The position numbers were made by a program, and so were the translations under genes. A stretch of DNA of 64,000 nucleotides from Gammaproteobacteria bacterium (lineage in GTDB: Bacteria > Pseudomonadota > Gammaproteobacteria > Pseudomonadales > Azotimanducaceae_A), in assembly GCA_012960755.1 (NCBI GenBank), contig DUAT01000171.1, forward strand, positions 66,422-130,421, in the 5' to 3' direction. The notes under the pieces are model-generated. The model was given only the letters and a program-made list of their open reading frames with translations, had not been told where the DNA came from and did no database searches. Position 1 is the first letter of the stretch. Each line of letters starts with the position of its first letter. Positions 15,248 through 25,176 of the stretch are shown one piece after another.

Positions 15248-16612
15248 ATGAGATTTGTGATGATGACTAAAATTTGCGGTTCTAAAAAGAGTACACCGAC
15301 GCGACCTCTAATGTCACAAGGTCGGGTTTTATTTGGGTTTATCTGTATTTTGGGATTGAACCCCTATTTGTTTGCAGAAAGCAGCTACAGTGAGAGAACC
15401 CTCGCCTGGGCAGACCTCGTCGAGTTGTCTGTAACCCATGATCCGTGGCTGGTTCGCAGCAAAGCACTGCAAAGCGCTTCGCTGTTCGAATCTGAGGCGG
15501 TAGCGGAGTTACCCGACCCTGTAATGTCGGCTTCTGTTCTGAATTTACCAACCGACTCATTCGATTTTTCGCAGGAACAGATGACCCAGTTGTGGGTTGG
15601 TGTCAGCCAGGAGATTACCAGAGGTACCACACGGGGCTATCGCAAACAGATAAAAGTGCTGGAAGGTGAGGCCCAACAGATCGCTCGAACCGCGAGAGTA
15701 CGACTGATTGAACTGCAGGTTACCGGGTTGTGGCTCGACCTTTATCTGGCCCACAACACCTCTCGACTGATCCGCCAGGATAAGCCCCTGTTCCAGCAGT
15801 TGGTTGATGTGACCAACGCCAGCTATCGCCATGCATCAAGCGACACCAGCCAACAAGACATAATACGGGTACAGCTTGAATTGACACGGTTGGAGGACCG
15901 ACTGCTAAGACTGAAGGATATCCAGTACAGCCGGAAGCAGGAATTTGCACAATGGCTGCCTGCTTCTTACCTGGGCTCGAAGATGACCTGGTCACTGTCT
16001 GACAGGCTGGAAGTAGAACCGATTATGCGCACCAGTGAAGAATCCCAGCGTGCACTTTTGGCTCGTCACCCGGACTTACGTTTAATTGACCGTGCAATTG
16101 AAACCAAAAGAGTGGGCCTTTCACTGGCACAGGAATCAACAAAACCCGACTGGAGCGTAAATGCCAGCTACGCTTATCGCGATGAAGATCGTTTTGGAAA
16201 TGATCTCGCCGACTTTGTGTCCGTTGGGTTCCGTGTCAAATTGCCTCTGTATAAACAGAAGCGACAGCATAAGAAAATTGCAGCGGCGGCGGAGCTGGTT
16301 TCAGCCGATGAATCGGCTCGGTTAATCAGGTTGCAGCAATTGCTACAACGTTACTTGACAGCCTATGCGTCGCTCGAATCACTGGATGAAAGACTGGTGT
16401 TGTATCGCGACACACTGCTGGAGCAATTGGCGACCCTCGTGCAGGCGTCCTTGAATGCCTATACGGCGGACCAGGGATCCTTTTCAGATGTAATGAGAGC
16501 ATACATTGCCTTGCTGAATGCCAAAATCGAAGTGCAGTCGATGGAAGTCGACCGGTTAAAAACGCTGGCAGAGATTCGATATCTTAGTGTAACCAGGGAG
16601 GCTGCAGCATGA
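15248..16612 (+). CDS. cusC: TolC-family outer-membrane channel of the Cus system
   Basis: An outer-membrane efflux protein of about 454 residues. The signal peptide ends near NPYLFAES, and two long helical-coil/beta repeats follow, with the typical internal duplication (LPDPVMSASV..., and RHPDLRLIDRAIETKRVGLSLAQESTKPDWSV). No lipobox cysteine is evident, unlike E. coli CusC. The ATG at 15248 has GAGG about 10 nt upstream; a TTG directly before it is the alternative. Its 3' end overlaps the adaptor gene by 4 nt (ATGA). It forms the exit duct of the tripartite pump with the next two gene products. Confidence 0.85.
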   Translation: MRFVMMTKICGSKKSTPTRPLMSQGRVLFGFICILGLNPYLFAESSYSERTLAWADLVELSVTHDPWLVRSKALQSASLFESEAVAELPDPVMSASVLNLPTDSFDFSQEQMTQLWVGVSQEITRGTTRGYRKQIKVLEGEAQQIARTARVRLIELQVTGLWLDLYLAHNTSRLIRQDKPLFQQLVDVTNASYRHASSDTSQQDIIRVQLELTRLEDRLLRLKDIQYSRKQEFAQWLPASYLGSKMTWSLSDRLEVEPIMRTSEESQRALLARHPDLRLIDRAIETKRVGLSLAQESTKPDWSVNASYAYRDEDRFGNDLADFVSVGFRVKLPLYKQKRQHKKIAAAAELVSADESARLIRLQQLLQRYLTAYASLESLDERLVLYRDTLLEQLATLVQASLNAYTADQGSFSDVMRAYIALLNAKIEVQSMEVDRLKTLAEIRYLSVTREAAA

Positions 16613-17856
16613 GAAATGTGTTGGGAAAGTTATCCTTAACCGTGATGGGAGTTGTTATCGGCATCGCGATAGTTTTCGGTTTCTTCCCTTCGCAGGAAGC
16701 AACTATGGTCGAGGTGAAGAAGCAGGAAAAGCAGCCTCTTTACTGGGTCGCACCCATGGATGCAGATTTTCGTCGGGATTCCCCCGGTAAATCACCCATG
16801 GGCATGGACCTGATTCCAGTCTTTGCTGACAGCACATTAGGTAAAGGTGTGATTAAAGTTTCCGCGAATGTGGAACATAACCTGGGAGTAAAAACCACCC
16901 GGGTTCGCCGTGGTTTGATGAATAGCAGTATTATCGCGTTAGCAGATGTGCAATATAACGAAGAGCTGATAACACGTGTTTATCCCAGGGTAGAAGGCTG
17001 GGTCGAGAAACTATTCGTTAAGAGTCTGGGGCAATCTGTTGAAGCAGGGGAGGCTCTATACGAAATATATTCGCCCCATCTCGTCCACGCCCAGCATGAA
17101 TTGCTGACAGCATTGAAACAAGGCAACAAGATGCTGATTGCATCGGCGCGGGAGCGATTGGAATCCCTCCAGGTGCCTGAGTCAGACATTGCTCGATTGG
17201 GCGAACCGGGTGGCGCAGATAGAATGCTAAAACGCACGATAACAATCTATACGCCACGCTCTGGGGTCGTCAGCTACCTCGGGATTCGCGAGGGGAATTT
17301 TGTCAAACCAGGCACGCTTATACTGACCATTGCAGGAATGGAATCTGTCTGGGTGACTGCAGACGTATTTGAAAATGATGTGATGAATATCAATACCGGT
17401 GACCCGGTCGAGCTTGAATTTGATGCGCTGGCCGGGCTGACAAGGCATGCCCGTGTTGATTTCGTGTATCCGGCGCTCGACCAAAAGACCAGAACATTGA
17501 AAATTCGCAGCACAGTCGAAAATAGAGATGGTCGACTCAAGGCGGGTATGTATGCGAAAGCATTCATACAGTCCGAGTCAACTAACGAGAGCATTCTGGT
17601 GCCGAAGAATGCCGTCATTCGAACAGCGTCGCAAAATCGGGTGGTGTTAAAGACCGATGAGGGGGAATACAAGTCTATTGTTGTAGAACTGGGTCGCATC
17701 AATACAATGGAAGCGGAGATCTTGCAGGGATTGGAGCCTGGGGATGAAGTGGTTGTCCAGGCGCAGTTTCTGTTGGACTCTGAATCGAGTGTGGTTTCAG
17801 ACTTCCAGCGTATTGGGTTAACTGACATGGATCGAGGCGTGGTCCATGATAAATAA
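16609..17856 (+). CDS. cusB: Periplasmic adaptor (membrane fusion) subunit of the Cus efflux system
   Basis: A 415-residue adaptor with an N-terminal membrane anchor (about 8-26). A heavy-metal-binding segment follows (YWVAPMDADF...SPMGMDLIPVF, residues ~44-72), then barrel-sandwich, hairpin and beta-barrel domains, e.g. EGWVEKLFVKSLGQSVEAG, GIREGNFVKPGTLILTIAG and GRLKAGMYAKAFI. In CusB the N-terminal methionines pass Cu(I)/Ag(I) to CusA; several Met residues (PMD, SPMGMD) are kept here, although the Cys/His of the classical YxCPMHP motif are replaced. It overlaps both neighbours (4 nt and 11 nt), which indicates a translationally coupled operon. Confidence 0.9.
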   Translation: MRNVLGKLSLTVMGVVIGIAIVFGFFPSQEATMVEVKKQEKQPLYWVAPMDADFRRDSPGKSPMGMDLIPVFADSTLGKGVIKVSANVEHNLGVKTTRVRRGLMNSSIIALADVQYNEELITRVYPRVEGWVEKLFVKSLGQSVEAGEALYEIYSPHLVHAQHELLTALKQGNKMLIASARERLESLQVPESDIARLGEPGGADRMLKRTITIYTPRSGVVSYLGIREGNFVKPGTLILTIAGMESVWVTADVFENDVMNINTGDPVELEFDALAGLTRHARVDFVYPALDQKTRTLKIRSTVENRDGRLKAGMYAKAFIQSESTNESILVPKNAVIRTASQNRVVLKTDEGEYKSIVVELGRINTMEAEILQGLEPGDEVVVQAQFLLDSESSVVSDFQRIGLTDMDRGVVHDK

Positions 17857-20800
17857 GGTTATCGACTGGTCTATTGAGAACCGGTTTTTCGTAATCCTGA
17901 TAACTGTTGCCTGGATAGGTTTCGGTATTTATTCCATCAGCAATACATCGGTTGATGCGATACCCGATTTGTCTGATGTTCAGGTGATAATTAAGACCAA
18001 CTACCCTGGTCAGGCGCCCCAGGTCGTTGAAGATCACGTCACTTATCCTATCAGCACGGCGATGTTGTCAGTACCCGGCGCGACTAATGTTCGTGGTTTT
18101 TCCTTCTTTGGTGATTCTTTTGTTTATGTCATTTTTAATGATGATACCGATATCTATTGGGCTCGCAGCCGGGTGTTGGAATATCTCAACCAGGTCGCCT
18201 CGACCTTGCCTGAAAACGCCAAACCCCAATTGGGTCCTGATGCCACGGGCGTAGGCTGGGTCTACATTTACACCCTGATTGACACTCTCGGTAAACATGA
18301 TGTGAGTGAACTGCGTAGTTTGCAGGACTGGTTTTTAAAATATGAACTACAAGCTGTTTCCGGGGTGTCAGAAGTGGCGACAGCAGGAGGCATGGTTAAA
18401 CAGTACCAGGTTGAAATCGATCCCCACAAATTGCAAGCCTTTGGTTTACCGCTGGCACAGATCAGAATGGCAATCACCCGGGGAAACCAGGAGACAGGGG
18501 CATCTGTGGTTGAAATGGCAGAAGCAGAGTACATGTTGCGTGCCACGGGTTACATCAAGAGCATTGAAGATCTTGAAAGCATCCCACTCGGGATAAATCA
18601 GCGAGGTGTGCCCCTGCTGTTAAAGGATGTAGCCGATATTAGATTAGGGCCTAAAATGCGCCGGGGTGTGACGGATTACAATGGTTTGGGTGAGAGTGTC
18701 GGCGGCATCGTGGTGATGCGTTTCGGAGAAAACGCCCAGCAAACAATAGAAGCGGTGAAAGAGAAACTAGCCACCTTACAAAATGGGTTGCCGAAAGGAG
18801 TAGAGATAGTATCCGTCTATGATCGTAGTAAATTGATTACCAGCGCCATTGATAATCTGCTGGAAAAGCTACTGGAAGAAATCGTTGTGGTGTCAATAAT
18901 CTGCTTATTGTTTTTGTTCCATTTTCGTTCCGCCGTCGTTGTCATGCTGGTCCTGCCTATCGGTGTCATGTCCGCCATCGTGATCATGCACATGCAGGGG
19001 ATGAACGCCAACATTATGTCGTTAGGAGGAATTGCCATCGCAATTGGCGCGATGGTTGATGGCGCGATTGTGATGATCGAGAATCTGCATAAAAAGATCG
19101 AAATTGCAGGCCAGGATGATGGCGCGAGATGGCCGCGGGTAAAGGAAGCAGCGCAACAAGTTGGCCCGGCCTTGTTTTTTAGCCTGCTGATCATAACCGT
19201 TAGTTTTGCACCTGTGTTTGCGCTGGAAGCGCAAGAGGGCAGGTTGTTTTCACCGCTGGCGTATACTAAAACCTATGCCATGGGCGCAGCCGCAATACTC
19301 ACCATAACGCTGGTGCCGGTGTTGATGGGGTATCTTGTCAAAGGAAAGATACAGGCAGAAGAAAACAATCAGCTTAACCGCCTGGTAAAGAGGGCTTACA
19401 TTCCCACACTCGTCCTTGTACTCAACAATCCGCGTAAAACATTGATCGCAACCCTGTTGCTTTTATTGTTGGGGTTGTGGCCCCTGGGACAGCTGGGGAG
19501 TGAATTTATGCCACCCCTGGACGAAGGAGACTTGATGTATATGCCGACCACCTATCCGGGTTTGTCCATTGGCGAGGCGAGAAAAATACTCCAGCTGACA
19601 GACAGGATGATAATGACCGTGCCGGAAGTCGCCTCTGTGTTTGGCAAAATAGGGCGGGCAGAAACAGCGACAGACCCGGCTCCGTTGACCATGATAGAGA
19701 CATTTGTGCAGTTGAAACCGAGGTCTGAGTGGCGTGAAGGAATGGATTCGAAGAAACTAAGACGAGAGTTTGACAATTTGATTAGCATTCCAGGATTAAA
19801 AACGAATGCCTGGGTTATGCCGATAAAGACCCGTATTGACATGTTGGCGACGGGGATAAAAACCCCTGTCGGAGTGAAAATAGCTGGCCCTGATCTTGCC
19901 ACCATTCAAAAAATAGGTGAGGACCTGGAGCGAATCATCGAAGAAGTGCCGGGCACTGCCTCGGTATATTCTGAACGTGTTTCCGGTGGAAGGTATCTGA
20001 CAATTGATATCAATCGTGTTGAAGCGGCACGCTTTGGTCTGAATATACGCGATGTTCAGGACGTCCTGGCGATGGCTGTGGGTGGCGTCACCATCGGCCT
20101 CAGTGTCGAGGGTCTGGAACGATATCCCATCAATATTCGATACCCGCAGGAATACAGAGACTCAGTGGAGAGCCTTCGTGCACTGCCAATAGTCACCCCC
20201 TCAGGGTTGGTGTTGGCCTTAGCAGATGTAGCAGCCATTCGAATAGAAGATGGACCGCCAGGAATAAAAAGTGAGAATGCGCGAATTAATGGCTGGACGT
20301 TTATCGATATTAAAGATGTTGATGTCGGCACTTATGTTGAAAATGCGATACAAATGGTGGACGATCGCCTGCAAATTCCGCCGGGATACTCCATCAAGTG
20401 GTCCGGTCAGTATGAATACATGGTTCGGGCCAAGGAGCGGTTAAGTTTACTTGGACCCCTCACGGTGTTGATCATTGCGTTGTTGTTGTATGCAAACTTT
20501 CGACGCCCCCAGGAGGTGTTGATTCTCCTTGGGACGTTACCTTTAAGCCTTATCGGTGGGGTCTGGCTGCTGTATCTGTATGATTACAACATATCGGTTG
20601 CGGTGGGCGTTGGTTTTATTGCCCTTGCCGGTGTGTCAATTGAAATTGGAATGATAGTGCTGGTTTATTTAAACGACTCATACCAGGCATCGATGCAGGC
20701 AGCCAAGGGTCTAGACAGAAAAAGACTGATTGGCGTCATTGTTGAAGGGGCAGGACGCCGGATACGTCCGGTAATCATGACTGTGGCGGCGACGATTGTG

Positions 20801-20965
20801 GGATTACTGCCTATACTGTTCGGTTCCGGCACTGGTTCTGAAGTGATGACGCGCATGGCCGCTCCGATGGTGGGTGGAATGTTATCCGCATTTGTACTGA
20901 CGATGTTGGTGTTACCCGTGATATTCCTCGAATGGAAAGCATTCGGCATTAACGACGGTGAATGA
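17846..20965 (+). CDS. cusA: CusA-type heavy-metal RND efflux pump (Cu(I)/Ag(I))
   Basis: A 1039-residue inner-membrane proton-driven transporter with the HME-RND layout of two 6-TM bundles and two periplasmic loops. The three methionines that bind Cu(I)/Ag(I) in E. coli CusA (M573, M623, M672) have counterparts at about M566 (DLMYMP), M616 (LTMIET) and M666 (RIDMLATG). This supports monovalent copper/silver rather than Zn/Co/Cd. The TM4 acidic proton-relay region reads GGIAIAIGAMVDGAIVMIEN. It overlaps the adaptor gene by 11 nt. The operon likely protects the periplasm from copper. Confidence 0.95.
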   Translation: MINKVIDWSIENRFFVILITVAWIGFGIYSISNTSVDAIPDLSDVQVIIKTNYPGQAPQVVEDHVTYPISTAMLSVPGATNVRGFSFFGDSFVYVIFNDDTDIYWARSRVLEYLNQVASTLPENAKPQLGPDATGVGWVYIYTLIDTLGKHDVSELRSLQDWFLKYELQAVSGVSEVATAGGMVKQYQVEIDPHKLQAFGLPLAQIRMAITRGNQETGASVVEMAEAEYMLRATGYIKSIEDLESIPLGINQRGVPLLLKDVADIRLGPKMRRGVTDYNGLGESVGGIVVMRFGENAQQTIEAVKEKLATLQNGLPKGVEIVSVYDRSKLITSAIDNLLEKLLEEIVVVSIICLLFLFHFRSAVVVMLVLPIGVMSAIVIMHMQGMNANIMSLGGIAIAIGAMVDGAIVMIENLHKKIEIAGQDDGARWPRVKEAAQQVGPALFFSLLIITVSFAPVFALEAQEGRLFSPLAYTKTYAMGAAAILTITLVPVLMGYLVKGKIQAEENNQLNRLVKRAYIPTLVLVLNNPRKTLIATLLLLLLGLWPLGQLGSEFMPPLDEGDLMYMPTTYPGLSIGEARKILQLTDRMIMTVPEVASVFGKIGRAETATDPAPLTMIETFVQLKPRSEWREGMDSKKLRREFDNLISIPGLKTNAWVMPIKTRIDMLATGIKTPVGVKIAGPDLATIQKIGEDLERIIEEVPGTASVYSERVSGGRYLTIDINRVEAARFGLNIRDVQDVLAMAVGGVTIGLSVEGLERYPINIRYPQEYRDSVESLRALPIVTPSGLVLALADVAAIRIEDGPPGIKSENARINGWTFIDIKDVDVGTYVENAIQMVDDRLQIPPGYSIKWSGQYEYMVRAKERLSLLGPLTVLIIALLLYANFRRPQEVLILLGTLPLSLIGGVWLLYLYDYNISVAVGVGFIALAGVSIEIGMIVLVYLNDSYQASMQAAKGLDRKRLIGVIVEGAGRRIRPVIMTVAATIVGLLPILFGSGTGSEVMTRMAAPMVGGMLSAFVLTMLVLPVIFLEWKAFGINDGE

Positions 20966-21068
20966 GTTTCACTTTGGGGTGAGACAATCAGGCTTCGCAC
21001 GGTTGGTACCCATACTCGACCCGAATGCAAAAATTCATTATGCTCGATCTTCTACGGGAGGTGCGACC

Positions 21069-22286
21069 ATGAGCAATGAGCCATATATATTGATTACAGC
21101 AGATACCCACGCCGGTGGGAGTCATGCGCAGTACAGGGAATACCTTGACCCTGGGTATCGGGACAAGTTTGATGAGTGGCGAGGTGGATACCGCAATCCG
21201 TCGGAGTCCCACTACGGTAGAAAGAAAATGCGTAACTGGGACCTGGACATACGCAGTGAAGATCAAAATAGTCAGGGAGTCGTCGGTGAGGTTGTCTTCC
21301 CTAACACCGTCCCGCCGTTTTTTAAAAAGAGTGTCGTTACTGCACAGCCACCCAGGCCGGAAGACTATGAATTGGCCCAGGCAGGGATCCGGGCACACAA
21401 CCGCTGGCTGAAGGATTTTTGTGCAGAAGACTCTGATCGAAGAGCCGGTATCGGACTGATTCTTCCCAACGATCTTGATGAGGCAGTAAAAGACATAGAG
21501 TTTATTGCCGAAGCAGGTTTGCGCGGCGGCGTGCTGTTACCACTAATTCCACCTGACTGCACCTGGCTGAAGCCCTTGTACGACCCGGCATGGGACAAGG
21601 TATTTGCAGCGATTCAGGATTGCGACCTGGTGATAAATCAACACAGTGGCCAGGGTTCACCGGATTACGGTCAAAGTCTTATTGGAGAAGCCTTGTGGAT
21701 CTCTGAAGTCGTTTTTTACTGTCAAACCGGTTACCGGCATTTAATTATGAGTGGCGTCTTTGAACGGTTTCCAAAACTGCAGTATATCCTCACAGAGAGC
21801 GGCTGTGCCTGGGCACCGGCTATGCTGGCACAGCTTGACCGGGTTCATATGGGCATCCAGGCTGGTGCTATTGGTGAAATGAATTACGAGGGTATGGAAT
21901 GGTGTTTAAAGGAACCCCCCAGTTTTTATGCGAAACGCAATTGTTGGTACGGGGCAAGCTTTCCCAGCAATGCCGACCTGGCGGGTATCGAGCAGATTGG
22001 AGCCGAGAAGGTTTTGTGGGGTAACGACTATCCTCATTATGAGGGCACTTTTCCTTACAATCTTGAGTCTTTGAGACTTACCTTTACCGATGTGCCGGAA
22101 GATCAGCGTCGCTTGTTGTTCGGACTGAACGCAGCAGAACTGTATAAATTTGATCTGGACAAGCTGCGACCACTGGCGGAAAAATATGGCCCGACACCGC
22201 AACAGGTAAACGAGCCATTACACAAAGATGACATTCCACGTGACTCGAGTTGCTATTTGTTTGCGAGTGCACTGTACGACATTTAG
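21069..22286 (+). CDS. Amidohydrolase_2-family metal-dependent hydrolase
   Basis: A TIM-barrel protein of about 405 residues of the ACMSD/LigW-like amidohydrolase_2 group. It begins YILITADTHAGG (a D-x-H in place of the usual H-x-H). It has a QHSGQGSP His, ESGCAWAPAML, and the catalytic-Asp motif LWGNDYPHYEG, so most metal ligands are kept. Members hydrolyse or decarboxylate ring-derived carboxylates, but the substrate is unknown here. The start at 21069 has a GGAGG ribosome-binding site; the longer frame would overlap cusA. It is followed after 21 bp by a second family member and then by a Baeyer-Villiger monooxygenase, forming a catabolic unit. Confidence 0.82.
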   Translation: MSNEPYILITADTHAGGSHAQYREYLDPGYRDKFDEWRGGYRNPSESHYGRKKMRNWDLDIRSEDQNSQGVVGEVVFPNTVPPFFKKSVVTAQPPRPEDYELAQAGIRAHNRWLKDFCAEDSDRRAGIGLILPNDLDEAVKDIEFIAEAGLRGGVLLPLIPPDCTWLKPLYDPAWDKVFAAIQDCDLVINQHSGQGSPDYGQSLIGEALWISEVVFYCQTGYRHLIMSGVFERFPKLQYILTESGCAWAPAMLAQLDRVHMGIQAGAIGEMNYEGMEWCLKEPPSFYAKRNCWYGASFPSNADLAGIEQIGAEKVLWGNDYPHYEGTFPYNLESLRLTFTDVPEDQRRLLFGLNAAELYKFDLDKLRPLAEKYGPTPQQVNEPLHKDDIPRDSSCYLFASALYDI

Positions 22287-22307
22287 AACCAACCAGGATA
22301 AAAACAG

Positions 22308-23171
22308 ATGGGTATGCCGAAGAACATAGGAATCATCGACACGATGATTGGCTTTCCTGCCGAAGATTTTGCCATGTACGACTTTATTCGGGCTCAGCTC
22401 AAGGACGGATCTACCGATTTTGATTTTCCAGTCGAGTACATGTTCAAGCAGGTACCAAAAGAGCTGTACGGCAGTACTGAAGATCCTGTCAAATTGACAT
22501 TGAATGAAATGGATAGGTTTGGTATCGAAGTTGGCTTGATCGGCGCCGGGGGGGAGGTGAGTCGCAAGGCGTTGAAAGAGCACCCGGACCGGTTCGTTGC
22601 CCAGGGCAGTGTTGACCCCAATAAGGGTATGGCGGGTGTTCGCGATATGGTGCGTCAGTACGAGGAATTTGGCGTGCGTTCATTCGGTGCGTTCAATGCT
22701 GGCTACAACCCGCAGGTTGGGATAAATGATGCCAAGATGTACCCTATCTATGCCAAGTGTGTGGAACTGGATGTACCTATTTTCAGTTGTGTTGGCGTCC
22801 CGGGACCCAGGTTCCCGATGTGGCCGCAACATGTCGAACTGCTTGACCAGGTGATGTATGACTTTCCTGAATTAACATTCGTGACCCGACACGGCTGTGA
22901 ACCCTGGCAGGACCTGATGGTAAAACTGATGCTGAAGTGGCCCAACCTTTACTATTCAACTTCAGCCTTTGCACCGAAGCATTATCCCAGGGCGATTATT
23001 GATTTCGCTAACACCAGAGGAGCTGACAAGATCATTTACGCCGGTTACTTTCCCATGGGGCTTTCCATCGAACGTATCATGACAGATATGCAAGATGTAC
23101 CTTTCAGAGATGAAGTCTGGCCCGGGTTCCTCAGAGACAATGCTCGAAAGGTGTTGAAACTGGATTCATAG
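22308..23171 (+). CDS. Second amidohydrolase_2-family protein, with altered metal-site residues
   Basis: A 287-residue protein. The N-terminal strand reads IGIIDTMIGFP where H-x-H is usual. VTRHGCEPWQDLM gives a conserved His region, and the final strand is IIYAGYFPMGLS where the family normally shows G-S/N-D-Y/W-P, so the catalytic Asp appears to be missing. The overall length and the segments FPMWPQHVELLDQVMYDFPELTF and ANTRGADKIIYAG are clearly from the family. It has an AGGA ribosome-binding site and lies 21 bp after the other member. It may be an atypical enzyme, or a partner of the upstream protein; I cannot tell which. Confidence 0.78.
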   Translation: MGMPKNIGIIDTMIGFPAEDFAMYDFIRAQLKDGSTDFDFPVEYMFKQVPKELYGSTEDPVKLTLNEMDRFGIEVGLIGAGGEVSRKALKEHPDRFVAQGSVDPNKGMAGVRDMVRQYEEFGVRSFGAFNAGYNPQVGINDAKMYPIYAKCVELDVPIFSCVGVPGPRFPMWPQHVELLDQVMYDFPELTFVTRHGCEPWQDLMVKLMLKWPNLYYSTSAFAPKHYPRAIIDFANTRGADKIIYAGYFPMGLSIERIMTDMQDVPFRDEVWPGFLRDNARKVLKLDS

Positions 23172-23259
23172 AGCACGCCTTGTCATTATTTACAATCGGC
23201 GTTGACTTGTATGTGTAAATATTGGGACACTCTCTCTCAGCACGTTTTCTAATATTGCC

Positions 23260-25176
23260 ATGAGACTGAAAATGACCAACCCGGATGATGAGTTAAGAGA
23301 CGCCCTTGAGAGTGCAAACCTGCCAACCTTATTGGCTGTGATGAGTCAATTGAGTGGTGATGATAAATGGATATCGGCACCGTACTTACCAGCGGCCGTT
23401 CCGCCTGAATTGTTCGCCGATGACAGTGGTGGTTTTGACGAGTTGATGGCAGCAGAAATTCGGGCACAAGGATTTGACCTGCTAAGACCATTTATCGACC
23501 AGGTAGTGGATCTGCCGCCTATACCCCCGCTCGAACAGCTCAACAAGATGATGGGTGTGAGTGTAGGGGAGCCACTGTCCATGGAGTACACAACAATGTA
23601 CATGGAAGAGATGGGTTTCGTTAATCGGGACGTGGAGTGGCGAGAGAAGCCAACCGCTACATCTCTCGATAATTTTCTGGTCACTATTATCGGCGCCGGG
23701 ATGTCTGGTTTGTGTGCCGCCATTAAGCTCGAGCAGGCCGGAATTCCATATCGAATTATTGAAAAGAACAAGGAGGTTGGCGGTACCTGGTACGAAAATC
23801 AGTATCCTGCCTGTGGTGTTGATACGCCTAATTATTTTTATGCTTACTCGTTTGACAAAAATGCTGACTGGAGTGGCTACTTCTCCAAGCAACAGGAATT
23901 GTTTGAATATTTTGACAGTTGTGCTGATAAGTTTTCCTTAAGGGAGCACATCAGTTTTAACACCGAGGTCCTGTCCTCCGTTTACGATGTCGATAATCAT
24001 ATCTGGGTAATAACCACCCGCGATAAAGACGGAAACGAAGAAAGGTTTTCGAGTGATGCGCTGATCAGTGCAGTTGGTCAGCTGAATCGCCCCAAGAAAC
24101 CGGATATTCCTGGCCGGGACAGTTTTAAGGGTCCGATGTTTCATTCTGCCCGCTGGCAATATGAGCATGATCTGACGGGCAAGCGCGTCGCGGTGATTGG
24201 TACTGGCTGCAGCGCGGTACAGTTCCTGCCGGACACGGCAGATAAGGCAGACCAGGTATTTGTATTTCAGCGAACGCCAAATTGGCTATTGCCCAATCCG
24301 GACTATTACAGGGATGTGGAAGAAGGCCTGAAGTGGCTGTTGAATCACGTACCATATTACCAGTCCTGGAATCGTTTTCGCGCGGTCAGGCTTTTTGGCG
24401 ATGTCACCTGGCCTGCGGTGGTGGGTGACCCTGCCTGGAATCACAGGGATCGATCGATGAATGAGGCGAGTGATCTGATGCGCGAAGCGCTGACTGACCA
24501 CATTAAGGAAGCACTCGGCGAGCGTCAGGACCTTGTCGAGAAGGTCGTGCCAACTTTTCCGGTATGGGGCAAACGCCTTATTGTTGATAATGACTGGTTC
24601 CCAACCATCGGCCGGGAAAACGTAGAGCTGGTGACTGAATCGATCCAGGAAATTAACGAAACAGGTATTGTGCTCGCCGATGGAACACAGCGCGAAGTCG
24701 ATGTCATCATATTTGCCACGGGATTTGAGTCGAATCGATTCTTGTGGCCAATGGAGATAAAGGGCAGGTCGGGTAAGTCACTGGAAGACTTATGGGGCGA
24801 TGATCCGCGAGCATATCTCGGCATCACGGTGCCGGACTACCCGAATTTGTTCTGCCTGTATGGCCCTAATACCAATATCGTGCACGGCGGTAGCATTATC
24901 TATCAGGTGGAGTGCCAGGTTCGTTTCATTATGAGCTGTATATTTGAGTTGATTCAAACGGATATCAGATCGATAGAATGTAAAGACGATGTGAATGTCG
25001 AGTACAACAAAGAGGTACAAGAGCTGAGTGAGAATCTTGCCTGGGGTCATCCGGACGTTGACAGCTGGTATAAAAACAGCAAAGGACGGGTGGTAAATAA
25101 TTCACCATTTTGTTTCCAGGAATATTGGGAACGTACCCATGACCCTGATTTCAGCAACTTTATTATCACTCGTTAG
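23260..25176 (+). CDS. Type I Baeyer-Villiger monooxygenase (4-hydroxyacetophenone monooxygenase-like)
   Basis: An FAD/NADPH monooxygenase of 638 residues. The first Rossmann motif GAGMSG is at about 145-150, and the BVMO fingerprint F-x-G-x-x-x-H-x-x-x-W is intact (FKGPMFHSARW, ~289-299). The NADPH-binding GTGCSA is at ~314, and the C-terminal ATG motif is in FATGFES. The extra ~140 N-terminal residues before the FAD domain are also found in HAPMO-type enzymes (about 640 residues), whereas most BVMOs are near 540. They insert oxygen next to a ketone to give an ester. Together with the hydrolases around it, this suggests ketone-to-ester-to-acid breakdown. Substrate unknown. Confidence 0.9.
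   Translation: MRLKMTNPDDELRDALESANLPTLLAVMSQLSGDDKWISAPYLPAAVPPELFADDSGGFDELMAAEIRAQGFDLLRPFIDQVVDLPPIPPLEQLNKMMGVSVGEPLSMEYTTMYMEEMGFVNRDVEWREKPTATSLDNFLVTIIGAGMSGLCAAIKLEQAGIPYRIIEKNKEVGGTWYENQYPACGVDTPNYFYAYSFDKNADWSGYFSKQQELFEYFDSCADKFSLREHISFNTEVLSSVYDVDNHIWVITTRDKDGNEERFSSDALISAVGQLNRPKKPDIPGRDSFKGPMFHSARWQYEHDLTGKRVAVIGTGCSAVQFLPDTADKADQVFVFQRTPNWLLPNPDYYRDVEEGLKWLLNHVPYYQSWNRFRAVRLFGDVTWPAVVGDPAWNHRDRSMNEASDLMREALTDHIKEALGERQDLVEKVVPTFPVWGKRLIVDNDWFPTIGRENVELVTESIQEINETGIVLADGTQREVDVIIFATGFESNRFLWPMEIKGRSGKSLEDLWGDDPRAYLGITVPDYPNLFCLYGPNTNIVHGGSIIYQVECQVRFIMSCIFELIQTDIRSIECKDDVNVEYNKEVQELSENLAWGHPDVDSWYKNSKGRVVNNSPFCFQEYWERTHDPDFSNFIITR

Noticed and set aside
20958..21068. N-terminal extension of the first amidohydrolase overlapping cusA
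   Set aside because: The extension has no family similarity, and a GGAGG site stands before the ATG at 21069.
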